NCBI RefSeq assembly: GCF_020740895.1
Contig: NZ_JAILXP010000004.1
Location: 1 to 59,655 of the forward strand
Length of the DNA: 59,655 bases
Source of the DNA: Streptomyces sp. UNOB3_S3
GTDB lineage: Bacteria; Actinomycetota; Actinomycetes; Streptomycetales; Streptomycetaceae
Reading direction: 5' to 3'
Part shown: piece after piece, positions 8,735 through 16,940 of the stretch
Layout of the letters: each line of letters begins with the position of its first letter
Numbering within the stretch: position 1 is the stretch's first letter
Position numbers and translations under genes: made by a program
The notes under the pieces: model-generated
Told to the model about the DNA's origin: nothing
The model's input: the letters and a program-made list of their open reading frames with translations, nothing else
Database searches by the model: none

Positions 8735-9781
8735 TTACCCGGCGTCATTCGAATGGTTCGCGATTCCGTCGGGCAATTCTCCGGAAGGGGCGAGCAGGGC
8801 CCGGGCCAGCGCCTCTTCAGCACCCTCGGCCGGCTGCCACTGCGTCCGCCTCAGCCAGGCCCGTTTCAGATGGAGGTGGACATCCGCCTCCCAGGTGAAG
8901 CCCATGCCCCCATGCAGTTGCAAACAGTCGCGGGCATTACGGACGGCCGCCTCGTCCGCCAGCAGCCGGGCCCCGTCGATATCGTTTTCGGTGGCCGTGA
9001 GTGACGCCGCATATACGCTTACGCGTGCGAGTTCCGTACGGGCGAGCATTTGGGCGCACAGGTGCTGCACGGCCTGGAAGGCGCCGATCGGGCGGCCGAA
9101 CTGTCTGCGGTTCTTCGCGTGGGAGACGGCCATGTCCAGAGTGCGGCCGGCACTGCCGAGTTGCTGCGCGGCGGTCAGCAGCGACGCTTCCCGGCGAAGG
9201 CGAGCGGTATCACCCCCGGCACACCCGCCCCCTCCGGCGCCCACGACCGGCAGAGCCTGTGCGCACCCGGGCATTTTCCCCACGTGACGCAGGGGCGTCG
9301 TGGGGTCCACCGACCGCACCGGACGGCCCGGCAGGGCGCCCGGTCCGTGACCGTCCGTCACCTCCAGCGCCCGGAGACGGTCACCGTCGAGAACGAGTAC
9401 GACATCGGCGACGGAGAGGTGCTCGACCATGCCGGGCCCCTCCAGGGCCGTCACCACGGTCTCGCCGTCGGCCGCGCCGGGGATCAGGCCGGCCGCCAGG
9501 TGGGTGGCCACGAGCGGGCCGGGGAGCAGGTGGCGGCCCGCTTCCTCGAAGAGGAGCACCGCCTCCGTCAGGCCGAGCCCGGCTCCGCCGTCCTTCTCCG
9601 CGAGTCTCAGGGAGAAGAATCCGCACGTCCCCAACTCCCGCCACAGAGAGCGGTCGAGAGCACCTTCCAGCACTTTGACATCGATGGATTCCCGGAGTTT
9701 CTCCCGGGGGAATCGCGCCGCCAGGAGCGTCCGCATTCCCGCGATCAGAGCGCGCTGATCGTGACTCGGCCGGAAGTCCAT
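8735..9781 (-). CDS. Acyl-CoA dehydrogenase family protein (small subunit-like)
   Basis: 348 residues, shorter than the partner upstream. It keeps the N-terminal helical domain (MDFRPSHDQRALIAGMRTLL) and the C-terminal QLHGGMGFTWEADVHLHLKRA block, but the middle beta domain is short and poorly conserved. Such short members next to a full-length one form alpha2-beta2 heteromers in actinobacterial steroid side-chain degradation (FadE pairs). A heteromer with the 9791-10960 product is inferred. The two genes are 9 bp apart in one operon with the amidohydrolase. Confidence 0.88.
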   Translation of the reverse strand: MDFRPSHDQRALIAGMRTLLAARFPREKLRESIDVKVLEGALDRSLWRELGTCGFFSLRLAEKDGGAGLGLTEAVLLFEEAGRHLLPGPLVATHLAAGLIPGAADGETVVTALEGPGMVEHLSVADVVLVLDGDRLRALEVTDGHGPGALPGRPVRSVDPTTPLRHVGKMPGCAQALPVVGAGGGGCAGGDTARLRREASLLTAAQQLGSAGRTLDMAVSHAKNRRQFGRPIGAFQAVQHLCAQMLARTELARVSVYAASLTATENDIDGARLLADEAAVRNARDCLQLHGGMGFTWEADVHLHLKRAWLRRTQWQPAEGAEEALARALLAPSGELPDGIANHSNDAG

Positions 9782-9790
9782 GCCCTTGGG

Positions 9791-10960
9791 TCACCGCCCT
9801 TTGGGGAGGCCGAGGACGCGCTCGGCGATGATGTTCTGCTGGATCTGGGAGGTGCCGGCGGCGATGGTGTAGGCGAGGGACGTGAGGCGCCCGGTGGTCC
9901 ATTCGTGAGCGGCGTCCAGTGAGAACGGGCCCAGGACGTCGGCGGCCGCGTCGTAGAGCTCCTGCCGCGCGTGGGAATAGCGCAGTTTGAAGACCGAGGC
10001 ACCGACGCCGGGCACCCCGTCGCCGCCCGCGCGGAGCGCCGCTTCCGCCTCGCTCGTGTTCCACTGGACGAGCCGCCACAACGCGCCGAATTCGGCGTTG
10101 AGGCGGCCCAGTCGGCGCCGGAGGACGGGATCGTCCCAGCGCCCGTTGTCCCGTGCCGCGCGGGCCAGCTCCACGAGGGTGCGACGGCAGGCGACGGTTT
10201 CCCCCGCGAAGGCGGTGCCGCGCTCGTGGGAGAGCGTGACCATGGTGACGCGCCAGCCGTCGTTCTCGGCGCCGACGCGATGGGAGAGCGGCACGCGCAC
10301 CCCGTCGAGGAACACCTCGGCGAACTCCGCCGACCCGGCGAGGGTGCGCAGCGGGCGAACCGTCACCCCGGGGGCGTCCATGCGCAGGGCGAGCCAGGTC
10401 AGGCCCCGGCGCCCGGAGTCCGGGGGGCCGGTGCGGACGAGCAGTTCGCACCAGTCGGCGACCTCGGCGTGCGAGGTCCAGATCTTGCCGCCGGTGACGA
10501 CGTAGGCGTCGCCGTCACGGACCGCGCGGGTGCGCAGGGAGGCCAGGTCGGAACCGGCGTCCGGCTCGGAGAAGCCCTGGCACCACACCTCCTCGCCGCG
10601 CAGAATGGGCGGCAGCCAGCGGGCGCGCTGGGCGGCGGTCCCCTCGGTCGCGATGGTGGGGCCCGCGTGCAGGAGGCCGACGAAGTTGGCGCCGACATAG
10701 GGGGCTCCCGCCCGTTCGGTCTCCTCCAGGAAGATCAGGTGCTTGCCGGGGAGCGCGCCCCCGCCGCCGGCGTCGGCGGGCCAGTGCAGTCCGGCGTACC
10801 CGGCGTCGTACAGCGCCCGTTGCCAGGCGCAGTCGTAGGCGCGGCGGGCGGGCCAGTCGTCCGGTGACGGTTTGGAGGGCAGACCGGGCAGCGTCGCGTC
10901 CAGCCAGGCGCGGAGCTCCCGGCGGAACTCCTCCTCTTCCGCGGTATGGGCGAGGTCCAC
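9791..10960 (-). CDS. Acyl-CoA dehydrogenase family protein
   Basis: 389 residues, full-length. It starts MDLAHTAEEEEFRRELRAWLD. It carries the FAD motif GFSEPDAGSDLASLRTRAV and the C-terminal AAGTSQIQQNIIAERVLG. It is close in style to the 4415-5602 protein, so the two may share ancestry. It lies 4 bp after the amidohydrolase stop and 9 bp before the short acyl-CoA dehydrogenase, implying one transcript from the promoter region near 12,180. It likely dehydrogenates the CoA thioester made by the ligase at 12298. Confidence 0.9.
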   Translation of the reverse strand: MDLAHTAEEEEFRRELRAWLDATLPGLPSKPSPDDWPARRAYDCAWQRALYDAGYAGLHWPADAGGGGALPGKHLIFLEETERAGAPYVGANFVGLLHAGPTIATEGTAAQRARWLPPILRGEEVWCQGFSEPDAGSDLASLRTRAVRDGDAYVVTGGKIWTSHAEVADWCELLVRTGPPDSGRRGLTWLALRMDAPGVTVRPLRTLAGSAEFAEVFLDGVRVPLSHRVGAENDGWRVTMVTLSHERGTAFAGETVACRRTLVELARAARDNGRWDDPVLRRRLGRLNAEFGALWRLVQWNTSEAEAALRAGGDGVPGVGASVFKLRYSHARQELYDAAADVLGPFSLDAAHEWTTGRLTSLAYTIAAGTSQIQQNIIAERVLGLPKGR

Positions 10961-10964
10961 CGGC

Positions 10965-12164
10965 TCAGCTCCCCGGTTCGTCGAGGTCCAGGCCGAGCAT
11001 GCGGATGGCGTTGCCGCGCATCAGCTTGTGGACGGTCTCCTCGTCGAGGCCCCGCACATGGTCGAGCGCCACCTCCTTGGTGTGCGGCCACGTCGAATCG
11101 ACGTGGGGGTAGTCGGTCTCGAAGGTGGCGTTGTCGCGACCGACCGCGTCGAGTGAGTCGACGCCGTGCTTGTCGCGGAAGAAGCAGCAGTAGATCTGCC
11201 GGTAGTAGTAGGTGGAGGGCGGTTCGGGGATCAGATCGCGGACGCCGCCCCAGGCGCGGTGTTCGCGCCAGACGTCGTCGGCGCGTTCCAGGGCGTAGGG
11301 GATCCAGCCCATCTGTCCCTCGCTGTAGGCAAGTTTCAGGCGGGGGAAGCGGACGAGGACGCCGCTGAAGAGGAAGTCCGACATCGAGGCCATGGCGTTG
11401 TTGAAGGAGAGCGTGGCCTGGACGGCAGGCGGGGCGTCGGGGGAGGCGGCGGGCATCTGGGAGGAGGACCCGATGTGCATGCACACCGCCGTCCCCGTCT
11501 CCTCGCAGGCGGCGAAGAACGGGTCCCAGTAGCCGGAGTGGATCGACGGCAGCCCCAGATACGTGGGGAGCTCGCTGAAGGTCACCGCCCGCACGCCGCG
11601 CGCCGCGTTCCGCCGGATCTCCGCCACGGCCAGGCCCACGTCCCACAGCGGGATCAGGCACAGCGGGATCAGCCGGCCGCCGCTGTCGCCGCACCACTCC
11701 TCGACCATCCAGTCGTTGTAGGCCCGCACACAGGCCAGCGCGACCTCCTTGTCACGGGCCTCCGCGAAGGTCTGCCCGCAGAAACGCGGGAAGGTGGGGA
11801 AGCACAAGGACGCCTCGACGTGGCCCAGGTCCATGTCCGCCAGCCGCGCCTTCGGGTCCCAGCAGCCTTGGCGCATCTCCTCGCGCGTGATGCCCTCCAG
11901 GGTCATCTCGTCCCGCGAGAAGCCGACGGCGGCAATGACGCGCTTGTACGGGAAGAGCCCCCCCTCGTACTCCCACCAGTCGGTGACCTGACCTTCCGAG
12001 TCCGTGGTGAACCGGTACTTACCGCCGACGTACTCCAGCTCCCCGATCCCGGCGGTCAGGGGGCGCGGGCCGCTGTCACGATACTTCGCGGGCAGCCAGG
12101 CATCGAAGAGATGGGCCGGCTCGATCACGTGATCGTCGACGCTGACGATGCGCGGCAGCTCCAT
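10965..12164 (-). CDS. Amidohydrolase family protein (amidohydrolase 2 type)
   Basis: 399-residue TIM-barrel metal hydrolase or decarboxylase of the family that includes gamma-resorcylate and ACMS decarboxylases. The N-terminal metal motif is SVDDHVIEP (DxH type). A conserved mid-chain His is in VCMHIGSSS, and the C-terminal catalytic Asp is in ATFETDYPHVDSTWP. It starts with ATG at 12164 and is first in a three-gene operon with the two acyl-CoA dehydrogenases. A predicted operator (12187-12199) lies just upstream. Close relatives occur in many actinobacterial acyl-CoA clusters without a firmly known substrate. Confidence 0.88.
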   Translation of the reverse strand: MELPRIVSVDDHVIEPAHLFDAWLPAKYRDSGPRPLTAGIGELEYVGGKYRFTTDSEGQVTDWWEYEGGLFPYKRVIAAVGFSRDEMTLEGITREEMRQGCWDPKARLADMDLGHVEASLCFPTFPRFCGQTFAEARDKEVALACVRAYNDWMVEEWCGDSGGRLIPLCLIPLWDVGLAVAEIRRNAARGVRAVTFSELPTYLGLPSIHSGYWDPFFAACEETGTAVCMHIGSSSQMPAASPDAPPAVQATLSFNNAMASMSDFLFSGVLVRFPRLKLAYSEGQMGWIPYALERADDVWREHRAWGGVRDLIPEPPSTYYYRQIYCCFFRDKHGVDSLDAVGRDNATFETDYPHVDSTWPHTKEVALDHVRGLDEETVHKLMRGNAIRMLGLDLDEPGS

Positions 12165-12186
12165 GGGGGTGCCCCTTCGCCATATC

Positions 12187-12199
12187 TGACACTCCGTCA
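12187..12199. promoter_or_regulatory. Predicted TetR-type operator, site B
   Basis: TGACA-CTC-CGTCA lies 23 bp upstream of the amidohydrolase start on the minus strand. It has the same layout as site C (TGACG-TAC-CGTCA), 68 bp further right, and site A. Confidence 0.5.
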
Positions 12200-12267
12200 G
12201 TTCACTAGGAGGCTAGCCCCCGCCCCCTGGACCGACAAGGCGCGACGGCCTACGCTCCGGCCCGGTA

Positions 12268-12280
12268 TGACGTACCGTCA
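12268..12280. promoter_or_regulatory. Predicted TetR-type operator, site C
   Basis: TGACG-TAC-CGTCA is a perfect 5-bp-arm inverted repeat immediately before the GGAGGG ribosome site of the acyl-CoA ligase gene. That is where a bound repressor would block initiation. Confidence 0.55.
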
Positions 12281-12297
12281 GATCGGAGGGCGCCCTC

Positions 12298-13893
12298 ATG
12301 CGGAACGGCACCAACGCCCGGGAACTGGCGGACTCCCGCACGCTCTGGGAACTCCTCGCACGCCGCGCGGAGCTCACCCCGGACGCCCTCGCGCTCGTCC
12401 AGGCCGACGAGCCCGCGCGGGAGGCACGGGACGGAGCGCCCGGCGGCGACCGGCGGATGACCTTCGGCGGGCTGCGCTGCCGCGCCGAGCGCGTGGCCGC
12501 CTGGCTCCACACCTTCGGCGTGGGGCCCGGGAGCCGGGTCGCCTGGCAGCTGCCCACCCGCGTCGAAACCGTCGTCCTGGCCTTCGCGCTGGCCAGGCTG
12601 GGCGCCGTCCAGAGCCCCCTCGTCCCCGCCTGCCGCGACCACGAGGTCGGGCACGCGCTCAGGTCCACCGGAGCCGAGTACTTCGCCGTCCCCGGCCTGT
12701 GGCGGGGCTTCGACCACACGCCGATGGCCCACCGCGTCGCCCTGACGCTGCCCACCCCGCCCCTGGTATTCCTGGCCCACGACGCCCTCCCGGAGGCCGA
12801 CCCGGCGATCCTCCCGCCCCCTCCGGCCGACGGCACGGCCGTCCGCTGGATCTTCTGGACGTCCGGCACCACGGCCGCCCCCAAGGGCGTCCTGCACACG
12901 GACCGCGCCCTCATCGCCGCCGGCGGCTGCCTCGCCGACGCGCTCCGGCTCACCCCCGACGACGTCGGCTCCATGGCCTTCCCCTACGCGCACGTGGCCG
13001 GGCCCGACTACACCGTCGCGATGCTCCTGCGAGGCTTCCCCGCGCTGCTCGTGGAGCACTTCTCCCTGCCCGGTTCGCTCCCCGCCTACCGGCGCCACGG
13101 TGTCACCGTGGCGGGCGGCTCGACCGCCTTCTACGCGATGTTCCTCGCCGAACAGCGCAAGAACCCCGGCCGCAGGCTGCTCCCCACGCTCCGGCTCATG
13201 GCCGGCGGCGGGGCGCCCCGGCCGCCCGCGCTCCACCACGACGTGGTCCGCGAACTGGGCTGCCGGCTCGCCCATGGATACGGGATGACCGAGGCACCGA
13301 TGATCACTATGGGGTGCCCGGACGACCCCGAGGAGAGGCTGGCCGCCACGGAGGGACGGCCGCCCGCCGGCATGGAGGTCCGGGTCGCCGGCAGGGACGG
13401 CACGCCCGTCCCCGCCGGGACGGACGGGGAGGTACGGCTGCGCGGCGAGGCGGTCTGCCGGGGCTATCTCGACCCGGCCCAGACGGCCGAGGCGTTCGAC
13501 GAGGACGGCTTCCTCCGCACCGGGGATCTCGGGCGGCTCACCGAGGACGGCCATCTCGTGCTCACCGGCCGGGTGAAGGACATCATCATCCGCAAGGGCG
13601 AGAACATCTCGGCGCAGGAGATCGAGCGGTTCCTCCACGACCACCCCGGCGTCGAGGACGCCGCCGTCATCGGCCTGCCCGACGCGCTGCGCGGGGAACG
13701 CGTCTGCGCCGTCATCCAGCAGCCGGCGGGGGCCCGGCCGCTGACCCTCGAAGCCGTCACGGCCCATCTGCGCGCCGCCGGACTGGCCGTGCACAAACTG
13801 CCCGAGCAGCTGGAGCTCGTCGACACGCTGCCCCGCGACGACACCCTGCACAAGGTCCTCAAACAGACGCTGCGCGAGCGCTTCGCCGACTGA
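12298..13893 (+). CDS. Class I adenylate-forming acyl-CoA ligase
   Basis: ATP-dependent activation of a carboxylic acid to its CoA ester; 531 residues, the normal length. Motifs in order: the AMP-binding P-loop WTSGTTAAPKG (about residue 186), HGYGMTEAP, the hinge region RTGDLGRLTEDGHLVLTGR, DIIIRKGENISAQEIE, and a C-terminal HKVLK that supplies the catalytic Lys. The ATG at 12298 follows GGAGGG. It is transcribed divergently from the amidohydrolase / acyl-CoA dehydrogenase operon, with two predicted operators between them. It is the logical entry enzyme of the pathway. It resembles cyclohexanecarboxylate-CoA ligase-like enzymes; the substrate is not determinable here. Confidence 0.9.
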   Translation: MRNGTNARELADSRTLWELLARRAELTPDALALVQADEPAREARDGAPGGDRRMTFGGLRCRAERVAAWLHTFGVGPGSRVAWQLPTRVETVVLAFALARLGAVQSPLVPACRDHEVGHALRSTGAEYFAVPGLWRGFDHTPMAHRVALTLPTPPLVFLAHDALPEADPAILPPPPADGTAVRWIFWTSGTTAAPKGVLHTDRALIAAGGCLADALRLTPDDVGSMAFPYAHVAGPDYTVAMLLRGFPALLVEHFSLPGSLPAYRRHGVTVAGGSTAFYAMFLAEQRKNPGRRLLPTLRLMAGGGAPRPPALHHDVVRELGCRLAHGYGMTEAPMITMGCPDDPEERLAATEGRPPAGMEVRVAGRDGTPVPAGTDGEVRLRGEAVCRGYLDPAQTAEAFDEDGFLRTGDLGRLTEDGHLVLTGRVKDIIIRKGENISAQEIERFLHDHPGVEDAAVIGLPDALRGERVCAVIQQPAGARPLTLEAVTAHLRAAGLAVHKLPEQLELVDTLPRDDTLHKVLKQTLRERFAD

Positions 13894-13927
13894 GCCGGCT
13901 GAGCGAACCGAGCGAACCGTCGCCCGG

Positions 13928-16687
13928 TCAGCCGCCCATCCGGTACGTGGCCATGGCCTGCTCGAAGAAGGTGTCCACCGACCGCTGTTCGTCCATCGGG
14001 CCGCGTACCTGGAGCAGGTGGTAGCGGTCGCCCAGGATCATCGCGGCGTTGCGCACATAGATCTGCCGGCCGCCGCTGTCGTTCCAGTGGAACGTGCCCT
14101 CCGCCGTCGCCGTTCCGCCGACGTCGACGCGCCGCAGGCCGGAGGAGCCCGACCAGGACGAGGCGCGGTACGGGGCCAGCTCGGGTTCCTTGTCCTGCTG
14201 GTAGGCCATGGGGTCACCGCCGAACTCGGCCACCGTGTCCCGGCCCGGCACCACGATCAGCTCGTAGTCCCCGCCGGCGAAGACGACCTGGCCGCGCCCG
14301 TTCTCGCCGCGCCGCTGCCAGTCCTCGGCGACGGCCACGGCGAAGCCCTTGGGGTCCTTGCGCAGGGCGAAGCCCTTGGCGGCACCGGCGCCGGACCCCG
14401 TGCCGTCCCCGGCCCGGCCGTCCCGGGCGCCGTCCGTGGAGGCCCGGCCCGCCGTACCGGCGGGGGCGGAGCCGCCCGGGGCCGCGCTCAGGGCACCGGC
14501 CGCACCCGTACGGTCCACCGGGGCGCGCCCGGCGCCCTCCTCCGCGCGCGGCATGAACAGCACCGCGTACAGCACGGCCCCGAGGAGGGCGAGCAGGATC
14601 AGGCCGAGGAGCAGCTTTCCCAGCCGCTGCGGGGAGGTCGTCGCGGGCACGCGCTCCTCCCGCAGATGGCCCGTGGTGTGGAAGCCGCTCCGCTCCTGGG
14701 CCCGGGGCTCCCCGGCCCGGGGCTCCCCACGCCGCTCCCCGGCCGCCCGCTTGTGCCGGCCGTGGGCGCTCGCCGGGGCCGGGCCGGCCGCCGTGCCCCG
14801 GGCGGACGCGCGGTCGCGCCGCTTGCGGACCAGCTCACCGCGCCGCCGGACGACCGGAAGCCGGCGCGGATCGCCGGGGGCGGGGGCCCCGATCGACGGC
14901 ACGGTGACGGTCCGGCTGCCGAGCTCGGGCTCCGGCGCCGAACGGATCAGCGACCGGAGCCAGCCGCGGAGCTCCTCGAACTCGGGCCGCTCGGCCGGGT
15001 CCTTGCGCATCAGCGACTCGACGACCGGGCGCAGCGCGCCGCACTCCTCGGCGTACGCGGGCGGTTCCGCGCAGACGACCTGGACGAGTTCGGCCGTGCT
15101 CTCCTCGGGGTAGGGCGCGTGGCCCTGGACGACGCGGAAGAGCAGGGCGCCCAGGGCCCACAGGTCGGCGGCGGGGCCGACGGGGGGCGCGAGCTGCCAG
15201 TTCTCCTGCACCGGCCAGGCCTGTTCGGGCGCCCAGCGCTCGGTGACGGCGCCCACCACGACCATCCGCGCCTGCCGGGCACGCTCGGCGGCAAGGGCGT
15301 CGGCCGGGCCCTTGGGGTGCCCCCAGCCGTTCGAGGACCGGCCCGCCGGAGCCGGCGACGCCCCGCCGGCGGACCCGCCCTGAGCGGGCACGGCGGGTAC
15401 GGCGGGTACGGCGGGCACGGCAGGCTGAGCGCCGCGCTCCGGGACGCCGGCGCCGGGCCGCGTGCCCGAATCCGATACACCGGGCCTTCCTTGAGCCGGC
15501 AGAGCGGGCTTGCCCTGCCCCGGACCGGCGGGCTGCGCGCCCCGGCCCGGTACGCCTGACCCACCCTTCCCCGACACTCCGGGCCCGCCCTGCCCCGGTG
15601 TCGCGGGACCGCGTGCGCCTGCGGAGCCCGGGCCGCCGCGGACCAGGCCGTCCGCGTTCCAGGGGCGGGTGGCCCCCGGAGCGGGGGCGCTGCCGCTGGC
15701 CGCGCTGCCGCCGCCCCAGGTGGAGGCGCCGGCGGCCGGGCGGCCGGCGCCCTCGGCCGCCGCGCGCGCGGCGGCGCGGGCTGCCGCGTGGTAGGCGGCG
15801 ATCGCCCCGGAGCGGGCCGCGCGAGCGTTCCGGGTCTCGTCCCGCTCGTCCCCCGAGCCATGGAGCTCGCCGGTGCCCTGGGCCGCCGTACCGCCCGCCG
15901 TACCGCCCGCCGTACCGCCCGTCACGCCGCCTGTCGCACCGCCCGCCGTGCCGCCGCCGCCCTGCCGGGGAACGGCGGTCCCGGTGCGCGCGCCCGGACC
16001 GCCGGGGCCTCCGCTCCCCGGCCCGTACGGCGAGGGGCGCGACCGGTCCCCCCGGCCCGCCGGTTCCGGGACCGGGTCGTAGCCGCACAGCGCCTCCTCG
16101 GCCGCGCCGGCGGCCAGGCCGGTGAGGATGGCACGGCCGTCGTCGCAGATGAGGACGGTCCGGGCGGTGATGTTGCGGTGGGTCCAGCCCTGGGCGTGGA
16201 GGGCGCGCAGGGCGGTGAGGACGTCGGCGGCCACCTCGGCCGCGCGGTGCGGTGAGAGCGTGCGCTCGGCGAGCAGGGCGGCCAGCGGGCGGGCTGAGAC
16301 GAGCTCGCTGACGATCCAGAGGCTGCCCGCCTCCGCGAAGACGTGGAAGACCTGGTCGAGCCGGGGGTGGTCCGGGATCTGCGCGGCGGCGGTGGCGGCC
16401 ACCAGCGCGCGGCGCACCGCCGGGTCGCCGGGCCCCGGGGCCGTACGCCGTGTGCCCGCGCCTCCGGCCCCCGCCCCGGCCGGGCCCCGGGCGGTGCCGG
16501 GGCCGTGGGGGCCGTCGCCCCCCAGGACCTCGGCGTCCACGACCTCCGGCAGCGGAATCTGCCGGACCAGGACCTCCTGACCGCTGTAGGTGTCGAACGC
16601 CCGTGTCTCCACGAGCTCGAACGCCTCGGACGGGGGCAACGGCAGACGGTAACGGTCGGCGAGCACCCGGCCCGCGTAGTCGTCCAC
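13928..16687 (-). CDS. Membrane-anchored protein kinase-like protein, predicted pseudokinase
   Basis: 919 residues from GTG 16687 (GGAGG five bases upstream). The N-lobe and C-lobe of a Ser/Thr kinase fold are recognisable, but every catalytic landmark is altered. There is no Gly-rich loop, the VAIK Lys is Arg (about 42, in EVLVRQI), HRD is HRN (170-172), and DFG is replaced by LTG (188-190). APE (WAPEQ) and DLWALG are kept. About 280 residues of Ala/Gly/Pro-rich repeats (roughly 205-490) are inserted at the activation segment. One transmembrane helix (about 689-713) leads to an extracellular domain (about 767-919, FAVAVAEDWQRRGE...). It follows the active kinase gene on the same strand. It may be a scaffold or sensor for that kinase. 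Confidence 0.85.
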   Translation of the reverse strand: MDDYAGRVLADRYRLPLPPSEAFELVETRAFDTYSGQEVLVRQIPLPEVVDAEVLGGDGPHGPGTARGPAGAGAGGAGTRRTAPGPGDPAVRRALVAATAAAQIPDHPRLDQVFHVFAEAGSLWIVSELVSARPLAALLAERTLSPHRAAEVAADVLTALRALHAQGWTHRNITARTVLICDDGRAILTGLAAGAAEEALCGYDPVPEPAGRGDRSRPSPYGPGSGGPGGPGARTGTAVPRQGGGGTAGGATGGVTGGTAGGTAGGTAAQGTGELHGSGDERDETRNARAARSGAIAAYHAAARAAARAAAEGAGRPAAGASTWGGGSAASGSAPAPGATRPWNADGLVRGGPGSAGARGPATPGQGGPGVSGKGGSGVPGRGAQPAGPGQGKPALPAQGRPGVSDSGTRPGAGVPERGAQPAVPAVPAVPAVPAQGGSAGGASPAPAGRSSNGWGHPKGPADALAAERARQARMVVVGAVTERWAPEQAWPVQENWQLAPPVGPAADLWALGALLFRVVQGHAPYPEESTAELVQVVCAEPPAYAEECGALRPVVESLMRKDPAERPEFEELRGWLRSLIRSAPEPELGSRTVTVPSIGAPAPGDPRRLPVVRRRGELVRKRRDRASARGTAAGPAPASAHGRHKRAAGERRGEPRAGEPRAQERSGFHTTGHLREERVPATTSPQRLGKLLLGLILLALLGAVLYAVLFMPRAEEGAGRAPVDRTGAAGALSAAPGGSAPAGTAGRASTDGARDGRAGDGTGSGAGAAKGFALRKDPKGFAVAVAEDWQRRGENGRGQVVFAGGDYELIVVPGRDTVAEFGGDPMAYQQDKEPELAPYRASSWSGSSGLRRVDVGGTATAEGTFHWNDSGGRQIYVRNAAMILGDRYHLLQVRGPMDEQRSVDTFFEQAMATYRMGG
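15384..15419. repeat. 9-bp tandem repeat in pseudokinase gene
   Basis: Four units of GCGGGYACG in tandem encode a Pro-Ala-Val run in the low-complexity insert. Confidence 0.85.
15885..15920. repeat. 12-bp tandem repeat in pseudokinase gene
   Basis: Three perfect copies of GCCGTACCGCCC encode a Gly-Gly-Thr-Ala repeat. Such arrays can slip, so length differences between strains are likely here. Confidence 0.9.
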
Positions 16688-16940
16688 GACGCCTCCCCAC
16701 TCGTGCGATCCGCCGTCGCGCGGTCCGCCCCCGACGCACCGACCGGCCGTCAAAGCCGGTCGTTCAGCGGTGCCTTGCGGCGTATCGCGACTGCGTACGG
16801 TCCACGACGACTCACGATACGTGCCGAACCCGCCCCTTAGGGCGCGTACGGTTCAGTACGTCCCCACCAGTCCGGCCCGGTATGCGCACGCGCTCCTCCC
16901 GTCCCGGAAGGCCGCACGGCGTCGCGCGGGCCGGCGCGCG

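Noticed and set aside
8243..9004. 253-codon plus-strand frame over the intergenic region
   Set aside because: No ribosome site, spans antisense of two genes, and has no recognisable domain; the intergenic part is non-coding in character.
9348..9360. TGACCGTCCGTCA, matching the predicted operator pattern
   Set aside because: It is inside the acyl-CoA dehydrogenase coding sequence with no promoter nearby; kept only as a measure of chance matches.
11166..14024. A 952-codon open frame on the plus strand
   Set aside because: It is antisense to the amidohydrolase and out of frame with the acyl-CoA ligase; composition is typical of high-G+C shadow frames (Arg/Gly/Pro-rich) with no family motif.
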